Source: Bacteroidota bacterium (GTDB taxonomy: Bacteria; Bacteroidota; Bacteroidia; Chitinophagales; Chitinophagaceae). From it: 57,336 nucleotides of DNA. Position 1 is the first letter of the stretch. Each line of letters opens with the position of its first letter. The stretch lies in NCBI GenBank assembly GCA_026391415.1, contig JAPLEL010000105.1, positions 1-57,336 of the forward strand, given 5' to 3'. The notes under the pieces were generated by a model. That model was not told the DNA's origin and ran no database searches. It saw only the letters and a list, made by a program, of their open reading frames with translations. Of this stretch, positions 43,690 through 53,634 are shown piece after piece. Made by a program: the position numbers and the translations under genes.

Positions 43690-45744
43690 ATGTCACAAGA
43701 AAATAAAATACCAAAATTCAATATCCAGAACGATAAAGGAGATGCGCCACGCAAAGGCCCAAAATTCAATATTTATTGGCTCTATGCAGTTGTTGCAATT
43801 GTATTACTATCTGCTCAATTTTGGAAATTGGCGCCAGATTTGTTTAAATCTACCGAGCAAGAATTCAAGCAAAAAATGCTGATTGTAGGGGATGTTGAAA
43901 GACTAGACCTTATTACTAATAAAAATGTAGTTCGCGTTTATATTAAGCCAGATAGCGTATCTAAAGAATTTTATGTTCAAAAATTTTCAAAAGCTTTAAC
44001 CAAAGAAAAAGCAAAGGGTGTTCCTCTTTTTGAATTTAAAGTAACCGATTGGAAAAGTTTTAATGATGGATTAAAGGAATTTTACAAAGCCAATAATATG
44101 GCTGAAGTTCCTGAAAATATTTTTGAAGAAGGAGAATGGTTCGGACCAATAGCTAATACTATTTTAACGTTGTTAATTATTGTTGCCGCTTGGATGTTGA
44201 TGATGCGTAAGATGGGTGGTGGCGGTGCCGGCGGTGGAGGTGGTCCAGGCGGTATTTTTAATATTGGAAAATCAAAAGCAACCTTGTTTGACAAAGGTGC
44301 TAAAGTAAATATCACATTCTCTGATGTTGCTGGGCTTGATGAAGCAAAAGTAGAGGTGATGGAAATTGTAGACTTCTTAAAAAATCCTAAAAAATATACC
44401 TCCTTGGGCGGTAAAATTCCCAAAGGTGCTTTGTTGATAGGGCCTCCAGGAACAGGTAAAACATTATTGGCTAAAGCCATGGCTGGAGAAGCGCAAGTGC
44501 CTTTCTTTAGTTTAAGTGGAAGTGATTTTGTTGAAATGTTTGTAGGTGTTGGTGCTAGTCGTGTGCGTGATTTATTTAAACAAGCACGTGAAAAAGCGCC
44601 TTGTATTATTTTTATAGATGAAATAGATGCTATTGGTCGTGCACGTGGAAGAAATGCCATGATGAGCAATGACGAAAGAGAAAATACACTAAACCAGTTG
44701 TTAGTAGAAATGGATGGTTTTGGCGGAGATACCGGCATTATTATTTTGGCTGCTACCAATAGACCAGATGTTTTGGATACTGCATTGTTACGTCCTGGTC
44801 GTTTTGATCGTCAAATTTCTATTGACCGTCCGGATGTTGTAGGAAGAGAAGCTATTTTTAAAGTGCATTTAGGCGTAATTAAAATTTCTGAAACACTTGA
44901 TATTCATAAATTGGCAGAACAAACACCAGGTTTTGCTGGCGCTGATATTGCCAATGTTTGTAATGAAGCAGCATTGATTGCAGCCAGAAAAGATAAGTTG
45001 GCAGTTGACATGAGCGATTTCCAAGATGCCATTGACCGTGTGATTGGTGGATTAGAAAAGAAAAACAAAATCATTTCTCCAGAAGAAAAAGAAGTGATTG
45101 CTTATCACGAAGCAGGACATGCTATTTGTGGTTGGTTTTTAGAGCACGCATATCCTTTATTAAAAGTAACAATTGTTCCAAGAGGCACAGCTGCATTGGG
45201 TTACGCGCAGTACACCCCTAAAGAACAATACCTTTATACCACCGAGCAGTTAATAGACCAATTGTGTATGACGCTTGGCGGTCGTGCTGCTGAAGAAATT
45301 TTCTTCAATAAAATTTCAACAGGTGCGGCAAATGATTTACAACAAATTACCAAAATGGCTTACTCAATGGTAACCACTTATGGTATGAATGATAAAATTG
45401 GAAATATTAGTTTTTACGATCCTTCACAAGAAAATACTTTTACCAAACCTTTTAGCGAAGAAACAGGTAAAATGATTGATGATGAAGTTAGAAAACTAGT
45501 AAGCGAAGCCTATCAAAGAACACTTGCATTATTGCGCGAAAAAAGCCCTGAAGTAGAAAAGTTAGCCAAGGAATTATTAGACAAAGAAGTCTTACACAAA
45601 TCAGATGTAGAAGAGTTGATTGGTAAAAGACCTTTTGAAGAAAAGAAGCTATTAGAAGTAGTGATTCCGCCGGTACCAACTGAACTACCAATTATTCCAA
45701 TTGTAGGTGCAGAAACCGACGAAAAAAATACTACCATCAGCTAA
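43690..45744 (+). CDS. ftsH: ATP-dependent zinc metalloprotease FtsH
   Basis: Membrane-anchored AAA+ protease for quality control, 684 residues. Two membrane helices (about 28-46 and 157-173) flank a periplasmic domain; a Gly-rich linker follows. The AAA domain has Walker A GPPGTGKT, Walker [13 protein letters not shown], the pore motif FVEMFVG and the [24 protein letters not shown]. The protease domain has the zinc motif HEAGH in [13 protein letters not shown] and the third ligand region [10 protein letters not shown]. Complete. Start at ATG 43690. Confidence 0.98.
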   Translation: MSQENKIPKFNIQNDKGDAPRKGPKFNIYWLYAVVAIVLLSAQFWKLAPDLFKSTEQEFKQKMLIVGDVERLDLITNKNVVRVYIKPDSVSKEFYVQKFSKALTKEKAKGVPLFEFKVTDWKSFNDGLKEFYKANNMAEVPENIFEEGEWFGPIANTILTLLIIVAAWMLMMRKMGGGGAGGGGGPGGIFNIGKSKATLFDKGAKVNITFSDVAGLDEAKVEVMEIVDFLKNPKKYTSLGGKIPKGALLIGPPGTGKTLLAKAMAGEAQVPFFSLSGSDFVEMFVGVGASRVRDLFKQAREKAPCIIFIDEIDAIGRARGRNAMMSNDERENTLNQLLVEMDGFGGDTGIIILAATNRPDVLDTALLRPGRFDRQISIDRPDVVGREAIFKVHLGVIKISETLDIHKLAEQTPGFAGADIANVCNEAALIAARKDKLAVDMSDFQDAIDRVIGGLEKKNKIISPEEKEVIAYHEAGHAICGWFLEHAYPLLKVTIVPRGTAALGYAQYTPKEQYLYTTEQLIDQLCMTLGGRAAEEIFFNKISTGAANDLQQITKMAYSMVTTYGMNDKIGNISFYDPSQENTFTKPFSEETGKMIDDEVRKLVSEAYQRTLALLREKSPEVEKLAKELLDKEVLHKSDVEELIGKRPFEEKKLLEVVIPPVPTELPIIPIVGAETDEKNTTIS

Positions 45745-45757
45745 TGCTATTTGTTTT

Positions 45758-46405
45758 ATGGCAACTACAGCAAGAGAAAATATTTTAGGTAAAATAAAAC
45801 AGGCACTGAAAAAATCAGTGCCTGTTCCCTTTCCTGCAAGTGAAGGAAACACCAGTGTTTTTCAACCATCTGTACAAGAACTTGAAATAGAGTTTGCAGA
45901 GAATTTTTCAAAATTGCAGGGTAGATTTTCTTATTGCTCCAACGAAGCAGAATTGGCAGCGCAACTTCAAACACTAGCAACACAGCGCAAATGGGAACAT
46001 ATATATTGTGTAGAACCCGAATTAAAATCAATGCTTTCAAACAACGGTTTTGAAAACCATACAGCCACTGCGCTAGACACTTGCCATGCCTCTATTACTT
46101 ACTGCGAACAATTAGTTGCTAGAACAGGCAGTTTATTGCTTAGTAGCGGTCAAGCAAGTGGCAGAGCAGTTAGTGTATATGCACCTGTTCATATTTGCAT
46201 TGCCTACACCGATCAATTAGTGTATGATATTGCAGATGGATTTGATTCGTTATTAGATAAATATCGATTGAATTTACCTTCATTAATTAGTTTGGCTTCT
46301 GGCCCTAGTAGAACTGCCGATATAGAAAAAACTTTAGTAGTGGGAGTACACGGACCCAAAGAAGTATTTTGTTTTTTGTTAGACAGACAAGAAGCAACCG
46401 TTTAA
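45758..46405 (+). CDS. LUD-domain protein (LutC/YkgG-like)
   Basis: 215 residues from ATG 45758, 13 nt after ftsH. Characteristic LutC/YkgG features: ARENILGKIKQAL at the start, VARTGSLLLSSGQASGR and LVYDIADGFDSLLDKY, then SGPSRTADIEKTLVVGVHGPKE near the end. LutC works with the iron-sulfur protein LutA and dehydrogenase LutB in lactate oxidation, but neither is nearby. In Bacteroidota a lone LUD gene after ftsH is a pattern I recognise; its function is unknown. Confidence 0.85.
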   Translation: MATTARENILGKIKQALKKSVPVPFPASEGNTSVFQPSVQELEIEFAENFSKLQGRFSYCSNEAELAAQLQTLATQRKWEHIYCVEPELKSMLSNNGFENHTATALDTCHASITYCEQLVARTGSLLLSSGQASGRAVSVYAPVHICIAYTDQLVYDIADGFDSLLDKYRLNLPSLISLASGPSRTADIEKTLVVGVHGPKEVFCFLLDRQEATV

Positions 46406-46414
46406 TTAAATAGT

Positions 46415-47227
46415 ATGCAGCAACTGCCTCCAAATAAAAAAATATACTTCTTATCTGATTTTCATTTGGGTGCTCCTGACTATGCTAGTAGTTTGGTGCG
46501 TGAAAAAAAAGTAGTTGCTTTTTTAGAAAGCATACAACACAATGCTGCAGAAATATTTATTGTAGGGGATATTTTTGACTTTTGGTTTGAGTATAAAAAA
46601 ACAGTTCCCAAAGGCTATACGCGCTTACTAGGAAAGTTGGCAGAACTAACCGATAGCGGAATTCTCGTGCATATTTTTGTTGGTAACCACGATATGTGGA
46701 TGAAAGATTATTTTCAACAAGAATTAAATATCCCAGTATATTATCAGCCAAAAATAGTTGCGTGGAATGAGCATCGATTTTTTATTGCACATGGAGATGG
46801 TTTAGGCCCAGGTGACCATGGGTATAAATTTTTGAAAAAAATCTTTTCTCATAGTATTTGTAAATGGTTGTTTGAATGGCTACACCCTAACTGGGGCATA
46901 GGTTTGGCAAATTATTTCAGTAAAAAAAGTAGGCAAAAAACAGGCAGCGCAGATGACTTATTTTTAGGCGAAGACAAAGAATGGTTAATCATCTTTTCTA
47001 AAGAGTACGTACAAGAATTACCCATTCAATATTTTGTATTTGGCCACCGACATTATCCAATTGATGTTAAGATAAGCGAAACTAGTAGGTACATTAATTT
47101 AGGTGATTGGATTCAACATTTTACCTATGCTAGTTTCGATGGATCAACTATGCAATTGCATCAATGGGAAACTGATACATTAGACTTCAATTCCAATAAA
47201 AAAGATTTGAACTTAGTTAAGGATTGA
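46415..47227 (+). CDS. lpxH: UDP-2,3-diacylglucosamine diphosphatase, LpxH-like
   Basis: Calcineurin-type phosphoesterase of 270 residues that cleaves UDP-diacylglucosamine to lipid X in lipid A synthesis. Metal motifs: LSDFHLGAPD, VGDIFDFWFEY, VGNHDMW, IAHGDGLGPGD and FGHRHYP. Starts 9 nt after the LUD gene. The last 67 nt overlap the 3' end of the convergent MerR gene. Confidence 0.87.
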   Translation: MQQLPPNKKIYFLSDFHLGAPDYASSLVREKKVVAFLESIQHNAAEIFIVGDIFDFWFEYKKTVPKGYTRLLGKLAELTDSGILVHIFVGNHDMWMKDYFQQELNIPVYYQPKIVAWNEHRFFIAHGDGLGPGDHGYKFLKKIFSHSICKWLFEWLHPNWGIGLANYFSKKSRQKTGSADDLFLGEDKEWLIIFSKEYVQELPIQYFVFGHRHYPIDVKISETSRYINLGDWIQHFTYASFDGSTMQLHQWETDTLDFNSNKKDLNLVKD

Positions 47228-47805
47228 ATTAATTGTGCTTGTATATCTGCCTGTGTTTTATTGTTTTTTATATATTTTTTTGCACCCTCAATAGAAAATT
47301 TTCTTTGGCGCAGTAAAAAATAAATCAGTTGTAAATTTTTAATATCCTCCACCCTAAATAAGCGGTCACCTTTTCTGGTTTTTCGTGGTTGTAATACATC
47401 AAACTCATTTTCCCAGTAACGGAGCAAAGAAGTGTTTACTTTAAACCAACCAGCTACTTCGCTAATACTATAATATAATTTTTGCTTTAGTATTGATTCA
47501 TCAGGTACATCAATTAGGTCTACTTCGTTGTCCATTTCTTTAAACGACTTCCTACCTCTTTTGCCAATAACAACAGATTTGCTATCGCTAACCATTGCCG
47601 CTGGCTTCTTTGCTACTGGTAGTTTTTCTAAAACGGGCTTTTGTTTGATACGAATACCAATGGTTTCATCTGCAAATACAATATCGTCAGCTTTTGCTGT
47701 GATTGGTTCTTTGGTTGCGGGCTTTTCTGCTTTTTCCTTTTTAGGTTTGGGCGCAGCCGTTTCAACTGGAAAACCAAATAAATCTAATTGTTGCAATTCC
47801 GCCAT
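47161..47805 (-). CDS. MerR-family transcriptional regulator
   Basis: 214 residues from ATG 47805. The N-terminal half is a low-complexity Lys/Pro/Ala-rich tail; the DNA-binding MerR domain lies at about residues 105-175: LYYSISEVAGWFKVNTSLLR then YWENEFDVL, RLFRVEDIKNLQLIYFLLRQ. The HTH is therefore internal, not N-terminal as in classical MerR; this layout is common in Bacteroidota. No metal-binding Cys set follows. Overlaps the end of lpxH by 67 nt tail to tail. Confidence 0.87.
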   Translation of the reverse strand: MAELQQLDLFGFPVETAAPKPKKEKAEKPATKEPITAKADDIVFADETIGIRIKQKPVLEKLPVAKKPAAMVSDSKSVVIGKRGRKSFKEMDNEVDLIDVPDESILKQKLYYSISEVAGWFKVNTSLLRYWENEFDVLQPRKTRKGDRLFRVEDIKNLQLIYFLLRQRKFSIEGAKKYIKNNKTQADIQAQLIQSLTKFKSFLLELKSNVSVSH

Positions 47806-47945
47806 ACTATAAAAGTAACACAAGTAGCTAGCTTATCTACTAGGCATTGGGCTTTGGTGGAAAAGATGCCTTTTACTGGGGGAAACATACCAGTATCATT
47901 CAACTGAAATTAGTTTGTAAACAACCGAATTAAACATTTACAAGT

Positions 47946-47953
47946 TAATTTTG
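47946..47953 (+). promoter_or_regulatory. -7 box TAATTTTG of the GT4 gene
   Basis: TAnnTTTG followed by CAGC and the ATG at 47958, leaving almost no room for a leader. Confidence 0.5.
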
Positions 47954-47957
47954 CAGC

Positions 47958-49085
47958 ATGCAAATAGCGGTAAATGCCATATTTCTCCAAAAAACCTCCT
48001 TAGAAGGCTATGGTTGGTATGTGCAAGAGGTTTTCAAAAGATTGGTAAACCAGCACCCAGAACACGAATTTATTTTTGTGTTTGACAGACCTTACGATGC
48101 ATCCTTTGTATTTGCTAAAAATGTAACCCCAGTTGTGGTAACACCTGCAGCGCGTCATATATTTAGTTTTAAATACTGGTACGATATAAAAGCACCGATG
48201 GCACTCAAAAAATTTAAGCCAGCTGTTTGGGTACAACCTTATGGGTTTTGCAGCTTAACCACTAAAACGCCACAATTAATGGTGGTGCATGACTTGGCTT
48301 TTTTACACTTTCCAAAATTCATTTCTTGGCACCAGCGTTGGTATTACCAGCGGTTTACGCCCAAGTTTTTACAAAAGGCTGCGCAGATTGTAACGGTATC
48401 TGAATTTTCTAAACAAGATATTTTGTTGCATTATCCTGTTCAAGCAAATAAGCTGTCTGTGGTGCATGGCGCTGCCAGAGAAGGTTTTGACCCATTAGAC
48501 TGGGGTAGCAGAGATGCCACCAAAGCTAGTTATGCCGATGGCAGAGAATATTTTTTATTTGTAGGAGGGGTGCATCCACGAAAAAACTTAATGAATTTAC
48601 TCAAGGCATTTTCTTTATTTAAGAAATGGCAACACAGTAATATGAAATTATTGATAGTAGGTAGATTGGCTTGGCAGTATTCCGATATAATTGAAAAACT
48701 AAAATCTTATAAATACCGCGAAGACGTAGTAATACTTAACTATGTTTCTGAACAAAATTTAACGCAGCTTACCGCATCGGCTTATGCCCTTGTATATCCT
48801 TCTTTTTTTGAAGGATTTGGTTTACCCATTTTAGAAGCCATGCAATCGGGTGTTCCTGTAATTACTAGCAATACAAGTAGTATGCCTGAAATAGCTGGAG
48901 ATGCAGCCCTGTTTGCAAGTCCGGATGATCCTGATGCCATTGCAAAACAGTTGCTTTTGATTTATAAAGACGAGTCTGCAAGAGAAAAATTGATTGAAGC
49001 CGGAAAACTAAGGGCGGCCGGTTTTAGTTGGGAGGCAACCGCTAATAAATTTTGGGAAGCCATTTTGAAAACCGTAGAAAAATAA
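47958..49085 (+). CDS. Glycosyltransferase family 4 protein
   Basis: GT-B fold enzyme of 375 residues. The N-terminal half starts MQIAVNAIFLQ with LEGYGWYVQEVFKRL; the C-terminal half has FVGGVHPRKNLMNLLKAF, NYVSEQNLTQL and the donor-binding motif PSFFEGFGLPILEAMQSGVPVI. Likely adds a sugar to a cell-surface glycan; donor and acceptor are not predictable. It has its own promoter and is 55 nt upstream of gldC. Confidence 0.9.
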   Translation: MQIAVNAIFLQKTSLEGYGWYVQEVFKRLVNQHPEHEFIFVFDRPYDASFVFAKNVTPVVVTPAARHIFSFKYWYDIKAPMALKKFKPAVWVQPYGFCSLTTKTPQLMVVHDLAFLHFPKFISWHQRWYYQRFTPKFLQKAAQIVTVSEFSKQDILLHYPVQANKLSVVHGAAREGFDPLDWGSRDATKASYADGREYFLFVGGVHPRKNLMNLLKAFSLFKKWQHSNMKLLIVGRLAWQYSDIIEKLKSYKYREDVVILNYVSEQNLTQLTASAYALVYPSFFEGFGLPILEAMQSGVPVITSNTSSMPEIAGDAALFASPDDPDAIAKQLLLIYKDESAREKLIEAGKLRAAGFSWEATANKFWEAILKTVEK

Positions 49086-49140
49086 TCTTGCTCATATAAA
49101 TCGTACTTTTACAGCGCTAATTTTTTAATCAATAGTCAGT

Positions 49141-49485
49141 ATGAACAAATCAACCATTTCAATAGATATTCATTTAGATGAAAACAAAGTGCCCGAACAA
49201 ATTAATTGGACGGCCACCGATAGCACCGCAGACATGATGCAAGCCGCCAAAGCGATGATGGTTGCATTTTGGGATGCCAAAGATAAATCTGCTTTACGGA
49301 TTGATTTATGGACCAAAGATTTAATGATAGATGAGATGGCAGATTTTTATTACCAAACTTTTATGGGGATGGCAGATACTTTTTTACGTGCTACACAGCA
49401 AACAGAATTAGTAGATGAAATGAAAGTATATGCAAAGGATTTTTACAACAAATTCAGAGAAATTCAATTAAAAGAAAATAAATAA
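49141..49485 (+). CDS. gldC: Gliding motility protein GldC
   Basis: Cytoplasmic protein of 114 residues found with Bacteroidota gliding/type IX secretion. Recognised by STISIDIHLDENKVPEQINW, DMMQAAKAMMVAFWDAK and the acidic middle TKDLMIDEMADFYYQTFMGM. GldC aids gliding but is not a core secretion component, and the gene also occurs in non-gliding strains. yqeY follows 10 nt downstream. Confidence 0.92.
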   Translation: MNKSTISIDIHLDENKVPEQINWTATDSTADMMQAAKAMMVAFWDAKDKSALRIDLWTKDLMIDEMADFYYQTFMGMADTFLRATQQTELVDEMKVYAKDFYNKFREIQLKENK

Positions 49486-49495
49486 TACCAACGCT

Positions 49496-49945
49496 ATGAG
49501 TTTAGAAATACAAGTAATGTCTGAAATGAAAGATGCCATGAAAGCTAAGAATGAAGCGCTTTTGCGCGGACTTCGAGCCATTAAAGCCGAAATCATTAAA
49601 GCCAAAACCGAGCCTGGAGCAAATGGTGAAATTTCGGCCGATACAGAAATAAAATTGTTACAAAAACTAGTGAAGTCTAGAAAAGATTCTTTGGAAATTT
49701 ATCAAACACAAAATCGCCCAGACTTAGCGCAGAAAGAATCAGAAGAAATTGCGGTGATAGAAAAATTCTTACCCGCCCAAATGTCGGCTGCAGAATTAAC
49801 AGAAGCGATTACAGGTATTATTGCCATAGTTGGTGCAACCGGTCCACAAGATATGGGCAAAGTAATGGGTGTTGCAACCAAGCAATTAGCGGGCAAGGCA
49901 GAAGGCAAACTTATTTCTGCAACAGTGAAAGCTTTGTTGGGTTAA
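49496..49945 (+). CDS. GatB/YqeY domain protein
   Basis: 149 residues: all-helical YqeY family, related to the tail of GatB. MSLEIQVMSEMKDAMKAKNEALLRGLRAIKAEI is the family start, followed by LLQKLVKSRKDSLEIYQTQNRPDLAQKE and GPQDMGKVMG. Proposed to bind tRNA or aid amidotransfer, but the role is not firmly known. Ends 24 nt before the CvpA-like gene. Confidence 0.9.
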   Translation: MSLEIQVMSEMKDAMKAKNEALLRGLRAIKAEIIKAKTEPGANGEISADTEIKLLQKLVKSRKDSLEIYQTQNRPDLAQKESEEIAVIEKFLPAQMSAAELTEAITGIIAIVGATGPQDMGKVMGVATKQLAGKAEGKLISATVKALLG

Positions 49946-49969
49946 ATCAGTGCGAATCAAATAAATGAT

Positions 49970-50497
49970 ATGTTTATAGACATTGTTTTATTGGTATTAA
50001 TGGTACTTGCTATTATTAAAGGATTTCGCAAAGGCTTAATTGTTGCAGCGTTTTCTTTTGTAGGTATTGTTATAGGATTAGCCGCTGCATTGAAACTATC
50101 GGCATGGGTAGCAACGGCACTAAAATCTCATACTAGTATTGGTGCGGGATGGTTGCCTTTTTTGGCTTTCGTGTTAATTTTAGTGGTGGTTTGGGCATTA
50201 GTTCGAGCAGGTGCAGCTTTAATAGAAGCAAGTGTTGAAATGGCTTTTTTAGGCTGGTTGAATACCCTTGGAGGAATATTAATGTATGCCTCGCTTTATG
50301 CAATTGTGTATAGCATTTTGCTTTTTTACGCAGACAAATTGCATTTATTAACTTTAACTGCAATCAATTCGTCGAAAACATATACCTATTTGGCACCAAT
50401 TGGTCCTAAAACAATGGAAATATTTTCTAAATTACTACCTATTTTTAAGGGAATGTTTGATGAGTTAACAGGTTTCTTTGGATCGGTGGCAAAATAA
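49970..50497 (+). CDS. CvpA family membrane protein
   Basis: 175 residues with four hydrophobic helices. The N-terminus MFIDIVLLVLMVLAIIKGFRKGLIVAAFSFVG and the second half AFLGWLNTLGGILMYASLYA match CvpA/colicin V production proteins, inner-membrane proteins linked to envelope homeostasis. It closes the gldC-yqeY-cvpA group; a 156-nt gap without recognisable features follows. Confidence 0.87.
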   Translation: MFIDIVLLVLMVLAIIKGFRKGLIVAAFSFVGIVIGLAAALKLSAWVATALKSHTSIGAGWLPFLAFVLILVVVWALVRAGAALIEASVEMAFLGWLNTLGGILMYASLYAIVYSILLFYADKLHLLTLTAINSSKTYTYLAPIGPKTMEIFSKLLPIFKGMFDELTGFFGSVAK

Positions 50498-50653
50498 AAC
50501 AAGCAGTTCTTTTTTTGATAACAACCAATAATCAGTTGCTTTACTTTAAAATCAGTATTTTGCAACAATCAGGGATTGATTTGTGGTGATATTAAACCGA
50601 TTAGTTTTTAGATATTGTTTTAACAGGTGTGTTTGCATTAGAATTATAGTACC

Positions 50654-51424
50654 ATGGATTACGAAATACAACAACAAGAAAAGTTCACGTTTATTGAAGT
50701 GGGTGAAGGCGAACCGCTTTTGCTTTTGCATGGTCTATTTGGTGCATTAAGTAATTTTACTGATTTAGTAGAACGTTTTAGAGGATCATATAAAGTTATT
50801 GTTCCAATATTACCATTATTTGATTTAGACATTTTTCATACTACAGTTGGTGGCTTAGAGAAACATGTGCAGAAATTCATAGAATTACGTGGTTATACTG
50901 GCATTCATTTATTGGGTAATTCATTAGGTGGTCATGTAGCATTGGTTCACGTATTAAAGCATCCCGAAAAAATCAAGTCATTAATTTTAACTGGCAGTAG
51001 TGGCTTGTTTGAAAATGGCATGGGAGATACTTATCCTAAAAGAGGCGATTACGAATACATCAAAACAAAAACACAAGTTACTTTTTACGATCCTGCAACA
51101 GCTACCAAGGAATTAGTAGACGAAGTATTTGAGATTACCAATAATCGAATTAAAGTGATTAAAATTATTTCACTTGCAAAGAGTGCTATCCGAAATAATT
51201 TAGGAGATCAAGTGAGTAAAATAGAACAACCTACTTTATTAATTTGGGGTAATAACGATATTATTACACCGCCTTTTGTAGGGGAAGAATTTAACAAACT
51301 CATTCCAAATAGCGAACTGCATTTTATTGATAAATGTGGTCATGCACCCATGATGGAAGTGCCACAGGAATTTAATAATATTCTAGAAAAATTCTTGCAT
51401 AAACTGAACGAACCTGTTGCATAA
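50654..51424 (+). CDS. Alpha/beta-fold hydrolase
   Basis: 256 residues. The oxyanion motif is LLLLHGLFGALSNF, the nucleophile Ser is in LLGNSLGGHVAL (residues about 93-104), the acid Asp in WGNNDIITPP and the His in DKCGHAPMMEVP. Substrate unknown; esterase or lipase-like activity is likely. It heads a co-directional run (CBS protein, Omp85-like, nadK) that I recognise as a conserved order in Bacteroidota. Confidence 0.85.
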   Translation: MDYEIQQQEKFTFIEVGEGEPLLLLHGLFGALSNFTDLVERFRGSYKVIVPILPLFDLDIFHTTVGGLEKHVQKFIELRGYTGIHLLGNSLGGHVALVHVLKHPEKIKSLILTGSSGLFENGMGDTYPKRGDYEYIKTKTQVTFYDPATATKELVDEVFEITNNRIKVIKIISLAKSAIRNNLGDQVSKIEQPTLLIWGNNDIITPPFVGEEFNKLIPNSELHFIDKCGHAPMMEVPQEFNNILEKFLHKLNEPVA

Positions 51425-51472
51425 ATAGATGCGTTCCATGCATTAATTATTATGAGACCTAATACTTAAAAC

Positions 51473-52132
51473 ATGTTAGCTGCGCAACTACTAAATTCTA
51501 GCTTCCCCACTATTCATCTATACGACCGTGTATCGATGGCGCTCCAGCTAATGGAAGAATACGATATTCAACATTTACCCGTTGTAAACGAAGAAAAATA
51601 TATTGGCATTATTGGCAAATCAGACTTACTGGATGTTGCTGAAACGAACACAATAGCAACTACACAAGAATTTATTTTACCAGTTAGTGTAAAAGGAGAA
51701 GAGCATTTTTTGGTGGCATTAAAATTAATGGCAGAAAAGGAATTGTCATTACTAGCTGTTGTTAACGAGCAAACAGAACTTATTGGAATTATTGCTATTA
51801 CCGATTTACTGCAACAACTATCTCGGTTTTTAGGCACTGAAGAAAAAGGTGGGTTGATTGTATTAGAAATTGCACGTAGAAACTTTTCATTTGGAGAAAT
51901 TTGCAGACTTGTAGAAACCAATGATGCTTTAATTACCCAGTGCAATACCATGACTGAATCCAATACGGGATTAATTATAGTAACACTTAAATTGAATAAA
52001 ATAGAAATTTCTGCTATTGTAGCTACTTTTCAACGCTATGATTATACGGTTCGTTACTATTTTGGACAGGAGTCTTACGATAATGAATTAAAAGACAATT
52101 ACCAGCATTTGCTGACTTATCTAAATGTATAA
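51473..52132 (+). CDS. CBS-domain protein
   Basis: 219 residues. Two CBS motifs (about residues 1-60 with YDIQHLPVVNEEKYIGIIGKSD, and 65-125 with LSLLAVVNEQTELIGIIAITDL) form a Bateman module that usually senses adenine nucleotides. The remaining 90 residues resemble an ACT-like fold (GGLIVLEIARRNFSFGEICRLVE). No catalytic domain is attached. Between hydrolase and Omp85-like genes; target unknown. Confidence 0.85.
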   Translation: MLAAQLLNSSFPTIHLYDRVSMALQLMEEYDIQHLPVVNEEKYIGIIGKSDLLDVAETNTIATTQEFILPVSVKGEEHFLVALKLMAEKELSLLAVVNEQTELIGIIAITDLLQQLSRFLGTEEKGGLIVLEIARRNFSFGEICRLVETNDALITQCNTMTESNTGLIIVTLKLNKIEISAIVATFQRYDYTVRYYFGQESYDNELKDNYQHLLTYLNV

Positions 52133-52173
52133 AACTCCATTTAATTTAATAAATTTCTAACTAAGCTTTGCTA

Positions 52174-53607
52174 ATGCGTTCAATGCTTTTTTTGTTGTTC
52201 TTTTTTGTGTTAGCTCTGCAATTAAATGCACAGACTGATAAGGAGCAACAAGCGCAAACAGTAGGGAATGATTTTGTGCATACCGGAAAAAAAGCCAACT
52301 TTTTATATGTAGAAAATATTAGTATTGCGGGCAATAAAAAAACAAAGGAATTAATTATACTAAGGGAGTTGTCGTTTTTAAAAGGCGGCTTGATTACTAA
52401 AAAAGATTTGGCCATGCAACTCAAGCAATCGCGCCAACAATTAATGAATACAACACTGTTTGTAGACGTGCAAATTATTCCCATTACTACTGATAGTACC
52501 ATTAGTATTCAAATTAATTTAAAGGAGCGTTGGTATTTATTTCCATTGCCTTATTTTAGACTAATTGACCGAAATTTTAATCAGTGGTGGGTGCAACAGC
52601 AACGGAGTTTAGAAAGGGTAAACTATGGCATTAAGTTTATTCAAAATAATGCTTCTGGTCGGAATGATAATTTAGATATTTGGTTAATTTCTGGTTATAC
52701 CCAGCAAGTAACCCTCCGCTATGACCTTCCATTGTTTGGAAAAAAATTAAACCAAGGTTTTAATATTGGGTTAAGCAATGGAAATCAGAAAGAAATTAAT
52801 ATTTCAACAGCCAATGACAAGCAACAGTTTTTTAAATACGACCAGTCTTTTATAAAAAAGCAAACGAAACTAGATTTCACTTATTCGTATAGGCCAGGAT
52901 TAAAAAAGTGGCATTCGTTGAGAATATCTTATAACGACGAGTCAATTGCGGATACGGTTTTTAAAATGAATCCAAAATATTTTAGTAATAACACCACGCA
53001 ATTCAAGTACATCGATTTCAATTATCGGTTTAAATTTTATAATGCCGATGCCAATTCATATCCAACCAATGGTTTTTTGTTTGAAGGGAATGTATATAAA
53101 AGAGGTCTTACACAACCTTCTAGTTTATGGATGTTACATGCACGCGCTATTTATGCGGTGCCAATAGCTAAAAAAGCCTTCTTGCATTTTGAAGGATTAG
53201 CGCAGTTAAAATTTCCTAGTAATAATGCTTTTAGCGACCAACGATTATTTGGCTATGGCCATTTTCAAATGCGTGGTTTGGAGTACAATGTGATTGATGG
53301 CATGAAAGGTGTTATGTTAAAATCTAGCATACACCATCAATTGATAAAATTTGAAATTAAGAATCTTATTCCTAGTAAAACCCATGATCGAATACCGTTT
53401 AGAATTTATTTAAAAACATATACCGATTTGGGCTATGCGTCTATAGCTAATCCACTTCCTACTAATAGCCTTAATAATCGCTTGTTAAAGACCTGGGGTA
53501 TTGGGATAGACATAGTATCAATCTATGATTTTGTATTTAAAATTGAATACAGCTTTAACCAACTAAATAAGGATGGCTTATATTTGCAAAGCAGAAATGA
53601 TTTTTAA
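52174..53607 (+). CDS. Omp85/TamA-like outer-membrane protein with one POTRA domain
   Basis: 477 residues from ATG 52174 (an in-frame TTG at 52168 is possible). A signal peptide (LALQLNAQ) precedes one POTRA repeat (about 40-115: LYVENISIAGNKKTKELIIL and onward). The rest is a predicted 16-strand-like beta-barrel region with alternating aromatic strands. It is a paralog of, not a copy of, bamA at the window end. Whether it inserts proteins or lipids is unknown. Signal, POTRA and barrel place it in the outer membrane. Confidence 0.8.
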   Translation: MRSMLFLLFFFVLALQLNAQTDKEQQAQTVGNDFVHTGKKANFLYVENISIAGNKKTKELIILRELSFLKGGLITKKDLAMQLKQSRQQLMNTTLFVDVQIIPITTDSTISIQINLKERWYLFPLPYFRLIDRNFNQWWVQQQRSLERVNYGIKFIQNNASGRNDNLDIWLISGYTQQVTLRYDLPLFGKKLNQGFNIGLSNGNQKEINISTANDKQQFFKYDQSFIKKQTKLDFTYSYRPGLKKWHSLRISYNDESIADTVFKMNPKYFSNNTTQFKYIDFNYRFKFYNADANSYPTNGFLFEGNVYKRGLTQPSSLWMLHARAIYAVPIAKKAFLHFEGLAQLKFPSNNAFSDQRLFGYGHFQMRGLEYNVIDGMKGVMLKSSIHHQLIKFEIKNLIPSKTHDRIPFRIYLKTYTDLGYASIANPLPTNSLNNRLLKTWGIGIDIVSIYDFVFKIEYSFNQLNKDGLYLQSRNDF

Positions 53608-53634
53608 TATTACTGTTATACCAATACGCATTCA

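Noticed and set aside
44082..44759. 225-codon minus-strand frame inside ftsH
   Set aside because: Its sequence is the antisense of the Gly-rich linker and AAA domain; no independent evidence.
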